Assembly: GCF_004358345.1 (NCBI RefSeq)
Contig: NZ_CP037952.1
Span: forward strand, 744,001 to 808,000
Length of the DNA stretch: 64,000 nt
Source: Parashewanella spongiae
GTDB lineage: Bacteria > Pseudomonadota > Gammaproteobacteria > Enterobacterales > Shewanellaceae
Direction: 5' to 3'
A program made the translations under genes and the position numbers. Below, piece after piece: positions 9,472 through 18,778 of this stretch. Position 1 is the stretch's first letter; every line of letters starts with the position of its first letter. Below the pieces are notes generated by a model that was given only the letters and a program-made list of their open reading frames with translations, did no database searches and was not told the DNA's origin.

Positions 9472-11040
9472 TCAGTAAAATACGCACACTTTGTTATTGG
9501 TTTTGAACTTCGAATGAGAGTATAACCTAAGTTGCAGCTTCTCTAAGGGGAAGTCTAAGGGGGTGTCTAGCAATACAATCATTCCAGACTTGAATTTATC
9601 CTCGATAAACTCAAGTCCAAATTCATCTTTGAGAAAACTTATCATTCCATTTTTTAAAGTATTATTGCCATGGCATCCAGTTATGATCGATGTTATGTTG
9701 GGTTCATTGTTTTGTTTGTGGTAACAAAATAATAGTTTTGCGAAAGCTAATGAAACACCTTGAATATGTGTATCATTGCCTGAATGTCCTTCGAATATTT
9801 TATCCATATGCAAATCTATACAATGATTCATTAAGCCAACATTTTTTTTATATATTCCTTGTGTTATCCCTTTATCAATCATGCTTGCGAAATTATCTTT
9901 TTCAAGCGGCGCAAGTTGAGCATGTATTTGTGAAGGAGTACTCATGTTACATTTTTTCATTATTTTTTCTAAATACCATATTCCAGTGTCAAATTCCTTA
10001 GCCTTAATACATACTTTAATAAAGGCATTGTAAATGGCAACATTAGGTTTGATACCCCATTGCTGCATTAAGCTGGATGTAACTGTATTGCCATCGCCTA
10101 ACACCAATGATTTGGCTTCGGCATAACGTCCCGGTTCAGCGCAGGCCGTCAGCAAATTCAGGCAGGTGATTGAATCTGCCTTTAGTGGTAGTTGAGGTGC
10201 CATCAAGGGCTTATCACCACACACCAGTTGCCAAGCACTATCAAACTGGCCCGTTTTAGCGCATACCGTGATAAAGGCATTGTAAATGGCAACATTAGGC
10301 TTGATACCCCATTGTTGCATTAAGCTGGCTGTAGCTGCATCGCCCAACACCAACGATCTGGCTTCTGTAAAACGCTCCATTTCAGCGCAGGCAGCCAGCA
10401 AATTCATGCAGGTGATTAAATCTGCTTTTAATGGTAGATGAGGTGCCATCACGGGCTTATCACCACACATCAGTTGCCAAGCACTATCAAACTGGCCCGT
10501 TTTAGCGCATACCGTGATAAAGGCATTGTAAATGGCAACATTAGGCTTGATGACCCATTGTTGCATCAAGCTGGCTGTATCGCCATCGCCCAACACCAAT
10601 GATTTGGCTTCGGCATAACGCCCCGTTTCAGCGCAGGCCGTCAGCAAATTCGTGCAGGTGATTGAATCTGCCTTTAGTGGTAGATAAGGTGCCATCACGG
10701 GCTTATCACCACACACCAGTCGCCAAGCACTATCAAACTGGCCAGTTTTAGTGCATACCGAGATAAAGGCATTGTAAATGAAAATATCAGGCTTAATGCC
10801 CCATTGTTGCATTAGGCTGACTTCAGCTGCATTGCCTAGCACTAATCCTTTGGCATCTGAAAAATTTAAATTTAACTTACTTAATTTCAGTAATAGCGTG
10901 CATGTTTTCGCTTCATAAGAAGATTTAAATCGTGTTATGCCACTAAAAATACCATCAAAATTAGATGAATGGCTGTCAGAAAACTCGGTAGCTTTGTGCA
11001 ACAATTCATGGACTAACCTTATGTTCCATGATGTTTCCAT
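9472..11040 (-). CDS. PPR-SMR-like repeat protein (copy 1)
   Basis: 522 codons from the ATG at 11040. Residues about 60-360 are tandem units of 82-84 residues, each made of two pentatricopeptide-like helix pairs: one of the type NVAIYNAFITVCAKTGQF (40 aa) and one of the type SITCLNLLTACAETGRY (42 aa). These match the PPR consensus (VxTYNxLIxxxCKxGxxxxA, then xGxxPD). The units are separated by Gly-Asp-rich linkers (VCGDKPVMAP, LVLGDGDTASLMQQW). Residues about 405-492 read like an SMR domain: IDLHMDKIF, then AFAKLLFCYH, then ITSIITGCHGNNTLKNGM and FGLEFIEDKF. The C-terminal tail differs from the copy at 62686. The frame stays open upstream to an ATG at 11559 except for two stops (11161-11163, 11494-11496), so this gene may be truncated. 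PPR proteins bind single-stranded RNA; an RNA-related role is inference. Confidence 0.8.
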   Translation of the reverse strand: METSWNIRLVHELLHKATEFSDSHSSNFDGIFSGITRFKSSYEAKTCTLLLKLSKLNLNFSDAKGLVLGNAAEVSLMQQWGIKPDIFIYNAFISVCTKTGQFDSAWRLVCGDKPVMAPYLPLKADSITCTNLLTACAETGRYAEAKSLVLGDGDTASLMQQWVIKPNVAIYNAFITVCAKTGQFDSAWQLMCGDKPVMAPHLPLKADLITCMNLLAACAEMERFTEARSLVLGDAATASLMQQWGIKPNVAIYNAFITVCAKTGQFDSAWQLVCGDKPLMAPQLPLKADSITCLNLLTACAEPGRYAEAKSLVLGDGNTVTSSLMQQWGIKPNVAIYNAFIKVCIKAKEFDTGIWYLEKIMKKCNMSTPSQIHAQLAPLEKDNFASMIDKGITQGIYKKNVGLMNHCIDLHMDKIFEGHSGNDTHIQGVSLAFAKLLFCYHKQNNEPNITSIITGCHGNNTLKNGMISFLKDEFGLEFIEDKFKSGMIVLLDTPLDFPLEKLQLRLYSHSKFKTNNKVCVFY

Positions 11041-11559
11041 GACCCGTTTGTCGTTTTTTAGGGTGTGAATGATTTCAATAAGCTTCGAAAGTTTAGTGCA
11101 ACCACTAATTAATGCATTTAACTCAATACCCAGTTGATTTTTGCTTTTCTGTTCAAGTTTTCAAGAGTGAATGAGCGCACGGGTCTGAGTATCAAAGGAA
11201 TTAGGGGAGGAAGATGGTTGGTGTATTTGCTTAGCATATTGAGTGTTTGATTGTGGAGCATTGGAGAAGGGCTCAGTTGCAAAATATGGGCAAACATTAC
11301 TTGGATTCTCACAATTATGAGCCTCTCGCGTGTGAGAGTTGGAGTGAGTCGACGATGATTCAGTGTTGAAAAAGTCATACAGCTTTTGTTTATTGTTATT
11401 GCTTAATACTTGATAACTCTGTTGTAAGTCTTCATTATCATCAAATTTTGAAACCTTAAAGTTTAGATAGGATACGGCTTCGCTTGGGTATTCTTAGAGG
11501 CTTTTGAGTACGGATTCATATATTGATTGTTGTTCAGCAGGAGTGCGCACTGTCGCCAT
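11041..11559 (-). pseudogene. Former N-terminal region of PPR-SMR copy 1, with two stops
   Basis: Upstream of the ATG at 11040 the same frame continues 173 codons to an ATG at 11559 (MATVRTPAEQQSIYESVLKS). It is interrupted only by TAA at 11494-11496 and TGA at 11161-11163. The translated text is protein-like (EYPSEAVSYLNFKVSKFDD, SNNNKQKLYDFFNTESSST, LGIELNALISGCTKLSKLIE), the last part being another PPR-like stretch. So the original protein was probably about 695 residues with a Ser/Asn/Gln-rich N-terminal region. Either the gene is decaying or translation now begins at 11040. Confidence 0.65.
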
Positions 11560-11599
11560 CGCATTACTCAATAAGTGAGTGAATTAATAAGCTAAGATA

Positions 11600-12210
11600 T
11601 AACGCACTGAAAAGATAAATACAAAAATATTCAGCTTTAAGGTATTCTATAAATGTATAACAGAAGATTATCCACCGCACAGGGGAGCTGTTTGGTAGCT
11701 CATCGTTGTATCCCAGACTCAAACAAAAAATAATGAAATTGAACGTAAATTGGTTTTATCCAAAGCCTTGCTAGCTTGGTCTTCTGGCGCATTTTTGCCC
11801 CAAACCCATTTAGAACATTAAAACAAAATGGTAACTACTCAATAAGTTGTGGTAAGTCATCAAACTGTAAGATTTTGTAACGATCATGCGAACAATTTGA
11901 CTACTTATACCAATTACAGTAATTAAATGCTCAACTCAGAGCTATGTATTTGCTCAAAGTGCAATCGAAATTGATGAAGACATAGTTGTTACCGACATAC
12001 AAAACGGGTGTTCAGCCCAACTAATGTGAGACTCTGAATTAAAATATGGAAAAATATGGAGTATTATGGAGTATTATGGAGTTTAAATTTATACCACTTT
12101 GCATAACGCTATGTCTTCAGTCATCATATCTTCGAATTCCTCAGAAACTCAAATCCTGCTCACCATTAAACATAATGACTCTATGCTTTCCTTCGAAGAT
12201 CAGCTTCAAT
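11600..12210. repeat. Gap with nested repeat fragments (family C, micro-palindrome, family D end)
   Basis: No gene is supported here. At 11905-11988 there is a piece of family C (ATACCAATTACAGTAATTAA then TCAGAGCTATGT and ATTGATGAAGACATAGTT). It runs into half of the 18-bp palindrome (CGACATACAAAAC, 11993-12005), which is cut by a family D end (GGGTGTTCAGCCCAACTAAT). A short near-tandem ATGGAGTATT repeat follows at about 12055-12080. The rest (11600-11900) shows no recognisable feature. Confidence 0.6.
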
Positions 12211-12520
12211 CAGAGGGGTGTTCAGCCTAATTGATGTTAGTTTTTTAACTTATTGACTTTCTGTAAGCGAACAAATAAAAATACCTGTAAATGGCTTTCA
12301 CCTTTATAACTACTTAGTCGCCATTTCGGTAAAAATATCTAGTTTTAACCTTATTTTTAAGGTTAAAACAGCAAAATCTGGTATTTTTTGAATTTGAAAT
12401 TTTAGCTAACATCATTTAGAAAGAACTAAGTGGACATATTACCTTTACATGTTCCTAACTTTTAAAACAAAGGAACTTTCTTCTTATATCTTCACATTAT
12501 TTAGGCTGAGCACCCCTCTG
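12211..12520. mobile_element. MITE family D, 310 bp
   Basis: Non-coding element bounded by 20-bp terminal inverted repeats, CAGAGGGGTGTTCAGCCTAA at 12211-12230 and the complement of CAGAGGGGTGCTCAGCCTAA at 12501-12520 (19 of 20 match). A partial second end is seen at 12004-12030. It abuts the right-hand fragment of a family B element. No transposase frame is inside. Confidence 0.7.
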
Positions 12521-12579
12521 CCTTGCATAAAATAACCAATTTATCGCTGTAAAAACAATCACGAAAGATCAACAGTCCC
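12517..12579. mobile_element. Right end of a truncated family B MITE
   Basis: 63 bp matching the right end of the full element at 2293-2825 (TCTGCCTTGCATAAAATAAC through GAAAGATCAACAGTCCC) and followed by TA. The left part is missing and replaced by the family D element. It joins directly to the body of an IS110-type transposase, so the MITE probably inserted in that gene. Confidence 0.75.
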
Positions 12580-12581
12580 TA

Positions 12582-13538
12582 ACGCATTTGGAAAGGTCAT
12601 TAAACGAGTTAAGCGTAAGCGTCAAGAGTTGCTGAAGTTTATAGCGAACACTGAGCCTTCAATTATTGTTATGGAAGCTTGTGGCAGTACCTATCATTGG
12701 GCGAGAGAATTTAACAAGCTGGGTCATGAAGTGAAAGCCATTGCACCTCAGTACGTAGTGCCTTTTAGAAAGGGGTACAAGAACGATTACAACGATGCTT
12801 TGGCAATAGCGGAAGCATCTCAACGAAACTCTATACGTTTCGTCCCGATTAAAACGGTTGAGCAGCAAGGAATACAAGTACTGCACCGAATAAGAGAGCA
12901 ACGGACTAAAATGCAAACAGCTAGGCAATCAAATTCGTGGTCTATTGGCTGAGTTTGGTATTACTGTAGCGAAAGGAGCCGCTAAGTTGAAAGCAGAGTT
13001 ACCTTTCATCCTTGAAGATGCTGAAAATGAATTGCCTGATAGCGTACGAGGTTGCCTGAGTGACTTACAAGAAGAATTGTTGCATATCAAAAAGAAACTC
13101 AATGAAATTGATGTAAAAATACAGCAAGTGAGTCAGCAAAATTCACTTTGTCAGCAACTGATGACCATGCCAGGAATTGGACCAATTATTGCGACCATTT
13201 TATATGCCTCAATGGGAGATGGTAATCAGTTCAAAAATGGTCGACATTTCAGTGCTTGGCTTGGCATTGTGCCTAAACAGTACATAACGGGCGACAACCC
13301 GAACTTAAAAGGGATAAGTAAGCGTGGCAATGCGTATTTAAGAAAACAATTGATTAACGGTGCTCGCTCTGTCATCACTCGGGTAGAGAAGAAAAACGAC
13401 CGAGTGAGCCGCTGGTGTCAGGAACTAAAGCAACGCTTGCCGTTCAACAAAGCCGTTGTTGCTTTAGCCAACAAAATGGCTCGTATGGCTTGGGCAATGC
13501 TTAACCACAACGAAGATTACAAGCTGAAAATAGCTTAA
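12582..13538 (+). pseudogene. IS110 family (IS1111-like) transposase, 5'-truncated and frameshifted
   Basis: DEDD recombinase remnant. The first frame (12582-12952) reads SIIVMEACGSTYHWAREFNK, KAIAPQYVVPFRKGYKNDYN and DALAIAEASQRNSIRFVPIK, the usual middle of the RuvC-like domain with E and two D residues. After QTA the frame breaks by about four extra bases near 12920-12927 and resumes as NQIRGLLAEFGITVAKGA. The second part (to 13538) holds the serine-containing C-terminal domain: MTMPGIGPIIATILYASMG, FSAWLGIVPKQYITG, KGISKRGNAYLRKQLINGAR. The first catalytic Asp and about 40 N-terminal residues are missing, replaced by a MITE end. Not functional. Confidence 0.9.
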
Positions 13539-14139
13539 CAGTAAGAAAGAGAATGAGTAGCAAAGCTACTAAATAAGGTTAATATTCAACGGGTTGCTCC
13601 AGAATTTGCAACACATTAATTGATGAAAAACGGTTCAGCACCGCTTTATTGAAACCTGATAATACCTAAGACCGTTATAGGTCGTGATAATTGATAAGGT
13701 AATAGGGGCGGATAACCATCAGGGCTACAAGGTTAATATTTTGATAAATAAGGCGAATATATGACAGCAATGAACCCTGTTTTTTTAATAATTAATGCCT
13801 TGCAAATTGGGAGCGACCATATATGGTATTATACTTGAATACCCAAAGTCACTTGGTTTCCGTTTTTATGTAAATTATACCAATTACACCCTTATAGATT
13901 TCGTTATTCAAAGTTCAGGTTAAATAAATATGAACAAATGCTCATGATTTATCCACACCACTTCCTCCCTTTGTTACTGATTTTCTCTTGAAGCTTTAAG
14001 GCGTATAAGATAGAATTCTGCGCCTTATGGATGATCGTCATTGATGAATCCTTCATAAAACGAATTTTTTATTTTAACGCATGTGGTGTCCAGCTTCGGG
14101 TTGGGAGAGCGACATGGCCTTAAATTTGAGGTAATCCGA
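13539..14139. other. Gap: IS110 3' flank and rpmE upstream region
   Basis: No gene is supported. The first about 260 bp are probably the right end of the IS1111-like element, which in that group can carry a structured RNA. A short perfect palindrome ACCATATATGGT occurs near 13818. A family C-like start (TATACCAATTACA) lies near 13877. The last 150 bp form the rpmE leader. No convincing promoter could be picked by eye. Confidence 0.5.
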
Positions 14140-14352
14140 ATGAAACCAGGTATTCACCCTGACTACGCAGAAATCACAGCAAACTGTACTTGTGGCAACG
14201 TTATTAAGATCAAATCTACTGTAGGTAAAGATCTTCACTTAGACGTTTGTGGTGCATGTCACCCATTCTACACTGGTACACAGAAAGTTATGGACAGTGG
14301 CGGTCGTATCGACAAGTTCAACAAGCGTTTTGGCGCATTGTCTAAGAAGTAA
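14140..14352 (+). CDS. rpmE: 50S ribosomal protein L31, zinc-binding form
   Basis: 70 residues starting [20 protein letters not shown]. The ATG at 14140 follows a good ribosome site (GAGGTAA, 14128-14134). An open frame runs further upstream to 14083, but the L31 family starts at this Met. Cysteines in CTCG and in [12 protein letters not shown] are the zinc ligands of the C+ type of L31. The protein bridges 30S and 50S subunits and can serve as a zinc store. Monocistronic, with a terminator 20 bp after the stop. In Shewanella rpmE lies near priA and a malic enzyme gene, as here. Confidence 0.97.
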   Translation: MKPGIHPDYAEITANCTCGNVIKIKSTVGKDLHLDVCGACHPFYTGTQKVMDSGGRIDKFNKRFGALSKK

Positions 14353-14372
14353 ATACTTCTCATTGAACTTGG

Positions 14373-14397
14373 AAAGCGCCTTAAAGGCGCTTTTTTT
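14373..14397 (+). terminator. Rho-independent terminator of rpmE
   Basis: Stem AAAGCGCC / GGCGCTTT with a TTAAA-type loop followed by seven T residues, 20 bp after the stop codon. Confidence 0.9.
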
Positions 14398-14855
14398 ATG
14401 CCTGAAAACCTGATTTAACGAATTTTTGTTCGAATTTTAAGTTCGGTGCTGGTCTGATGTGCTGATAGTTATAAGGTTTATTTTTGTTTAAAACCCTTGT
14501 CCCTCTCGTGTTCTTTTTTATCATTTTTTGATAAAAAAAGTCAGTAAATATAATTAAATAATTTTTTAAGACATAGATAATATCCAAACTTTATTTTAAA
14601 TAACTAAATCGTTATTTTATTTCATTAAAACGTGCTTGTTTATGTTAATAACTATTAGTGATTATGTTGTAAATATTGAATGTAGTTAGCTAGTTAGGTA
14701 AAAGTTATACATTATAAATATCTTGTTTGAGGATGGGTTAAAGTCTAAAATTAGCCCCTCATTTTGCGAAACCCCTCAAATTTTATTTCGCACTATGTTT
14801 ACTCTTTATTTTCTGTAATAGAAATACTAAATCAGCACACTCTCAGGACGTGAAC
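14398..14855. other. A/T-rich gap upstream of the malic enzyme gene
   Basis: About 450 bp of strongly A/T-rich sequence with no supported gene or repeat. It must hold the promoter of the malic enzyme gene, but no site stands out. Confidence 0.5.
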
Positions 14856-16103
14856 ATGCCCAACATTCGTCAACAAGCACTCGATTACCATGAATTTCCA
14901 TCCCCAGGAAAAATGGCCGTTTGTTTAACTAAACCTGCAAAAACCAGTCATGATCTTTCTTTAGCATACAGCCCCGGTGTAGCAGAGCCAGTACGAGAAA
15001 TTGCCGCCGATCCAGAAAATGCTTATCGATATACCGCCAAAGGAAATACAGTTGCAGTTATTTCAAATGGTACGGCGATTCTTGGTTTGGGTAATCTTGG
15101 TCCTTTAGCCTCTAAACCCGTCATGGAAGGGAAGGCCTTACTATTTAAAACATTTGCCAATATCGATGCAACTGACATCGAAGTAACAAATGATACCCCT
15201 GAGCAGTTCATTAACACCGTTGCGTCGATTGCAGATACGTTTGGTGGGATTAACCTAGAAGATATTAAAGCGCCTGAGTGTTTTGAAATTGAGAAAGAGT
15301 TAATTAAGCGTTGTAAAGTGCCAGTATTTCATGATGATCAACATGGAACTGCAATTGTAACAGCAGCCGGAATGATTAACGCCCTAGAAATTCAGGGCAA
15401 AAAAATTGAAGAAGCTGTTTTTGTTTGTCTTGGCGCAGGTGCGGCAGCCATTGCATGTATGAGCATGTTAATTAAATGTGGCGCACAGCGTGAGCACATT
15501 TATATGCTTGATAGAAAAGGCGTCATTCACACCCAACGTGAAGATTTAAACGAATATAAAGCCTTATTCGCTAACAATACGGATAAGCGTACTTTACAGG
15601 ATGCCATTAAAGGTGCAGATGGATTTTTAGGCTTGTCAGGGCCAAATCTTTTATCAGCTGAAGACATTAAGTTAATGGCTGAAAACCCTGTGATATTTGC
15701 CTGTTCGAATCCAGATCCAGAAATTAAACCTGAGCTTGCTAAAGAAACACGCCCTGACGTGATCATGGGGACGGGCCGCAGTGATTATCCAAATCAAGTG
15801 AATAACGTATTGTGTTTTCCTTTCTTGTTCCGTGGTGCGCTTGATGTACGTGCGAAAGAAATCAATGATGAAATGAAGGTCGCAGCGGTTTATGCGTTGG
15901 CAGGATTGGCTAAAGAGCCTGTTCTTCAAAATGTACTTGAAGCCTATCCTGACGTGGCAGAGCTTAACTTTGGCGCTGAATATGTTCTGCCAAAGCCTAT
16001 GGATCCAAGATTATTGCCTCAAATAGCGAGAGCAGTTGCACAGGCTGCTATTGACTCAGGGGCTTCTGAGTTAACAGAACTTCCGGCAGGCTATTTTTCA
16101 TAG
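14856..16103 (+). CDS. maeB: NAD(P)-dependent malic enzyme, short form
   Basis: Oxidative decarboxylation of malate to pyruvate. 415 residues, without the phosphotransacetylase-like C-terminal domain of E. coli MaeB. The malic N-domain holds [17 protein letters not shown] and the signature [19 protein letters not shown]; metal-binding residues lie in [10 protein letters not shown] and [11 protein letters not shown]; the NAD-binding fold is [12 protein letters not shown] take the ATG at 14856: the CAGGA ribosome site ends at 14848, too close to the in-frame GTG at 14850. Family length for the short form is 410-430. Followed by a terminator. The symbol follows usage in related genomes; cofactor preference cannot be told from sequence. 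Confidence 0.93.
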   Translation: MPNIRQQALDYHEFPSPGKMAVCLTKPAKTSHDLSLAYSPGVAEPVREIAADPENAYRYTAKGNTVAVISNGTAILGLGNLGPLASKPVMEGKALLFKTFANIDATDIEVTNDTPEQFINTVASIADTFGGINLEDIKAPECFEIEKELIKRCKVPVFHDDQHGTAIVTAAGMINALEIQGKKIEEAVFVCLGAGAAAIACMSMLIKCGAQREHIYMLDRKGVIHTQREDLNEYKALFANNTDKRTLQDAIKGADGFLGLSGPNLLSAEDIKLMAENPVIFACSNPDPEIKPELAKETRPDVIMGTGRSDYPNQVNNVLCFPFLFRGALDVRAKEINDEMKVAAVYALAGLAKEPVLQNVLEAYPDVAELNFGAEYVLPKPMDPRLLPQIARAVAQAAIDSGASELTELPAGYFS

Positions 16104-16125
16104 ACTGAAATCTGAAGCGTTACTG

Positions 16126-16151
16126 AAAGGAGCATGTTTGCTCCTTTTTTT
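16126..16151 (+). terminator. Terminator after the malic enzyme gene
   Basis: Stem AAAGGAGCA / TGCTCCTTT with a TGTT loop and a T run. It also shows that the open frame starting at 16138 is too long at its 5' end. Confidence 0.88.
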
Positions 16152-16251
16152 ATGTTGGCATAGCAAAGAAAACTATTTTCATTCTGGCAGGAAAAATGCG
16201 CTGATTGCGATTAAGCTTGAATATAATTTACTTGTATTCATGGGAAATTTT

Positions 16252-17628
16252 ATGCTACATAACAAGCAAACCAAATCCAATGCTGGCGTATTCACTTCGC
16301 CAGAATCTCAACATGAGCTTGAAAAAAACAGCTTACCAGATGGTTGCCATTCATCCCAAGTCGTACATCAATTGATTAAAGATGAGTTGATGTTAGATGG
16401 TAACTCAAGACAAAATTTAGCGACCTTTTGTCAGACATGGTTTGAGCCTGAAGTCATCGATTTAATGTCAATTGCCATTGATAAAAATATGGTTGACCGA
16501 GATGAATACCCGCAAACAGCCGAGATCGAAAAACGCTGTGTGAGCATTTTATCTGATTTATGGAACGTGGATGATTCAAAAGATGCGGTTGGTACTTCAA
16601 CAACCGGTTCCAGTGAAGCAGCCATGCTCGGTGGACTGTCTCTATTACGAAAATGGCAGGCGCAAAGGAAGCAACTTGGTTTACCTTTTTATAAACCAAA
16701 TATAGTGACAGGCCCTGTGCAGGTGTGCTGGCACAAATTCGCACGTTATTGGGACGTAGAGCTCAGAGAAGTTCCTATGGAGCATGAGCAATACTTACTT
16801 ACGCCAGAAAGTGCTGTGGTACATTGTGATGAAAATACCATAGCTGTCGTAGCCACATTAGGGGTAACATTCACAGGTCAGTACGATCCCGTTGCTGAAA
16901 TTGCCCATGCATTAGATGATTACCAAGATGAAACTGGCATTGATATACCCATGCATATTGATGCGGCGAGCGGTGGCTTTGTCGCACCTTTCTTACAGCC
17001 TGAATTAGAGTGGGACTTTAGGCTTGATAGAGTGCGTTCCATCAATGCTTCTGGGCATAAGTTTGGTTTAACGCCACTAGGTGTTGGCTGGATTATTTGG
17101 CATGAAGCATCAGATTTACCCGAGGAGTTGATTTTTCATGTGAACTACCTTGGCGGCAATATGCCTGATCTAGCATTGAATTTTTCTCGTCCTAGTGGGC
17201 AGATCATTTCGCAGTATTATAATTTTTTGCATCTCGGACGAGAAGGTTACACATCAATCCACCAGTGCTGTAGAAATATCGCGGTGTATTTAGCGGAAGA
17301 AATCAATAAGCTTGGTTACTTCGATATTATTTACAACGGTGAAGGGGGGATTCCGGCGCTGAGTTGGAAACTAAAACCAAATACAGATGAATTTACCTTA
17401 TATGATTTAGCAGATAGGTTAAAGAATAAAGGTTGGCTCGTACCAGCTTATGCCTTGCCAGTTAATCAGCAGCAGACAGTTGTACAGCGAATATTAGTAA
17501 AACGAGGCTTCAGTTTCGATTTAGCCAGTTTACTCATTGAAGACTATAAACTGGCCATTGAACACCTACTTTTGCATCCTACGAGTGTGGCATTAAATGA
17601 GAAAGAGGCTGGTAGTTTTCGGCACTAA
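16252..17628 (+). CDS. gadB: Glutamate decarboxylase, PLP-dependent
   Basis: Converts glutamate to GABA and CO2, consuming a proton; part of acid resistance in enterics. 458 residues from the ATG at 16252, chosen because GGGA lies six bases upstream, the length fits E. coli GadA/B (466), and the more upstream frame starts inside a terminator. Strong matches throughout: [66 protein letters not shown], and [18 protein letters not shown], which carries the PLP lysine (HK). N-terminal membrane-recruiting residues of E. coli GadB are not evident. No antiporter gene (gadC) is adjacent. The stop codon TAA coincides with the junction of a MITE, so the last residues may have been altered by that insertion. 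Confidence 0.95.
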   Translation: MLHNKQTKSNAGVFTSPESQHELEKNSLPDGCHSSQVVHQLIKDELMLDGNSRQNLATFCQTWFEPEVIDLMSIAIDKNMVDRDEYPQTAEIEKRCVSILSDLWNVDDSKDAVGTSTTGSSEAAMLGGLSLLRKWQAQRKQLGLPFYKPNIVTGPVQVCWHKFARYWDVELREVPMEHEQYLLTPESAVVHCDENTIAVVATLGVTFTGQYDPVAEIAHALDDYQDETGIDIPMHIDAASGGFVAPFLQPELEWDFRLDRVRSINASGHKFGLTPLGVGWIIWHEASDLPEELIFHVNYLGGNMPDLALNFSRPSGQIISQYYNFLHLGREGYTSIHQCCRNIAVYLAEEINKLGYFDIIYNGEGGIPALSWKLKPNTDEFTLYDLADRLKNKGWLVPAYALPVNQQQTVVQRILVKRGFSFDLASLLIEDYKLAIEHLLLHPTSVALNEKEAGSFRH

Positions 17629-17896
17629 AGAACTGTCTCAAAATAACTTACCGATTTGTTACTGCTTAAAATTGTCAATATCAAGGCACGAAGAATGAAG
17701 TTTAGTTATTCTAAATGAAAAATGAGTAACGCAGAGAGTGGCAATTTTAAGCGTAACTCTTTGGGCTGTGTTTATTTTTGGCTTCTACTGTGTTGTCGAA
17801 AGCTTATGTAGAGTAACTACACCACACTTTCTTCGCCTTGTATAAGCTCAAAAATAAACGACAGCAAAACAGGGAAGTTATTTTGGGACAGTTCCT
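17629..17896. mobile_element. MITE family E at the gadB stop codon
   Basis: About 270 bp, non-coding, with terminal inverted repeats AAGAACTGTCTCAAAATAAC and the complement of GGAACTGTCCCAAAATAACT, flanked by TA on each side (17626-17627, 17897-17898). The left TA is the first two bases of the gadB TAA stop. TA duplication again suggests an IS630-like mobiliser. Confidence 0.75.
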
Positions 17897-17915
17897 AACT
17901 TATTTTGCTCGAAAA

Positions 17916-18668
17916 CTATTGTTCATTGTGGCAATAATTTTCTATTGAAAATTCAAGAGGTTCACTCATGATCACGTGGTTAATGTTTTCCAGTAACACA
18001 TCATTGTTTACAACAAAACTGAAGGATTCGCCAAAATCACGTTTGAGTATTGTACTGAAATATGGGTTTTCCCTTACCTGACAATCATTGCCTATTTCAC
18101 CTCTTCCTATTGCATCAATTTCATGACTTTCTAACGCTGTTAACAATGTCGTTTCGTCAGCATAGTCAACGATAACCGAACTAACATCTAAACCAGCTTC
18201 TTGAGCTCGTTGTACTGCGAATGTTTTGCCTGTTGTACCGGGGACAACACCAATTCTTTTATGATTGAAATCGGCATAGCTTTCAAATTCATCAGCATCA
18301 GAGTTTCTTATCAATAGAGACTGTGAGAAGCGAGCTGATGGCAGGCTAAATATTGCACCTTGCTCTTGTCTTGTTTGAGTAACTGAAAACCCACCGATGG
18401 ATACGTCACATAAAGTGTAAGCTTTTGATGGCATAGACCAAAGCTGCTCGTAAATTTCCTCGGGGAAAAAATCAATTTTTAAATCTAGAGATTGAGCAAT
18501 ATGTCGCATGTAATCTGCCTCGAAACCTTTTCCTACGCCATAAGTAATGGGTTTGAACTGTGAATAGGAACACACTGTGAGTTTTCCTGGGCGCTTAGTT
18601 GGCATGTCGGCATGAGCATAAGTTGTTGAAGTGGCTAGAATTACGCCAAATAATGTGATCATTTTCAT
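17916..18668 (-). CDS. Periplasmic solute-binding protein, family 3 (amino-acid type)
   Basis: Homologous to substrate-binding proteins of polar amino-acid ABC transporters. 250 residues from ATG 18668 (MKMITLFGVILATSTTYAHA is the signal peptide; GGA lies just upstream). A second ATG six codons earlier (18686) is possible. Typical features: KLTVCSYSQFKPITYG at the mature start, GKGFEADYMRHIAQSLDLKI, then KRIGVVPGTTGKTFAVQ and LESHEIDAIGRGE for lobe II. The usual acidic ligand pocket (YADETTLLTAL) is kept in altered form. No permease or ATPase gene is adjacent, so this may be an orphan receptor or serve a transporter elsewhere. Mature length about 230 is normal for the family. Confidence 0.85.
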   Translation of the reverse strand: MKMITLFGVILATSTTYAHADMPTKRPGKLTVCSYSQFKPITYGVGKGFEADYMRHIAQSLDLKIDFFPEEIYEQLWSMPSKAYTLCDVSIGGFSVTQTRQEQGAIFSLPSARFSQSLLIRNSDADEFESYADFNHKRIGVVPGTTGKTFAVQRAQEAGLDVSSVIVDYADETTLLTALESHEIDAIGRGEIGNDCQVRENPYFSTILKRDFGESFSFVVNNDVLLENINHVIMSEPLEFSIENYCHNEQ

Positions 18669-18778
18669 AATAAGTCCAAAATTCATTAAAATCGAACCAT
18701 AAAAACAATGCTCCCTTCACATAATAGGGTCAACCAATGATGAAGCTAATTTAACCGTACTTATGGATGAAAAATTAT

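Noticed and set aside
9690-10001. 103-codon plus-strand frame opposite the PPR-SMR gene, and its twin at 62823-63134
   Set aside because: Conserved only because both PPR-SMR copies are conserved on the other strand; the text is Phe/Tyr/Cys-rich and without a ribosome site.
11118-11378. 86-codon minus-strand frame
   Set aside because: The better explanation is the other minus-strand frame, which continues the PPR-SMR gene and has only two stops over 173 codons.
12046-12234. 62-codon plus-strand frame
   Set aside because: Begins in a short ATGGAGTATT repeat and ends in a MITE inverted repeat; no ribosome site; chance frame in repeats.
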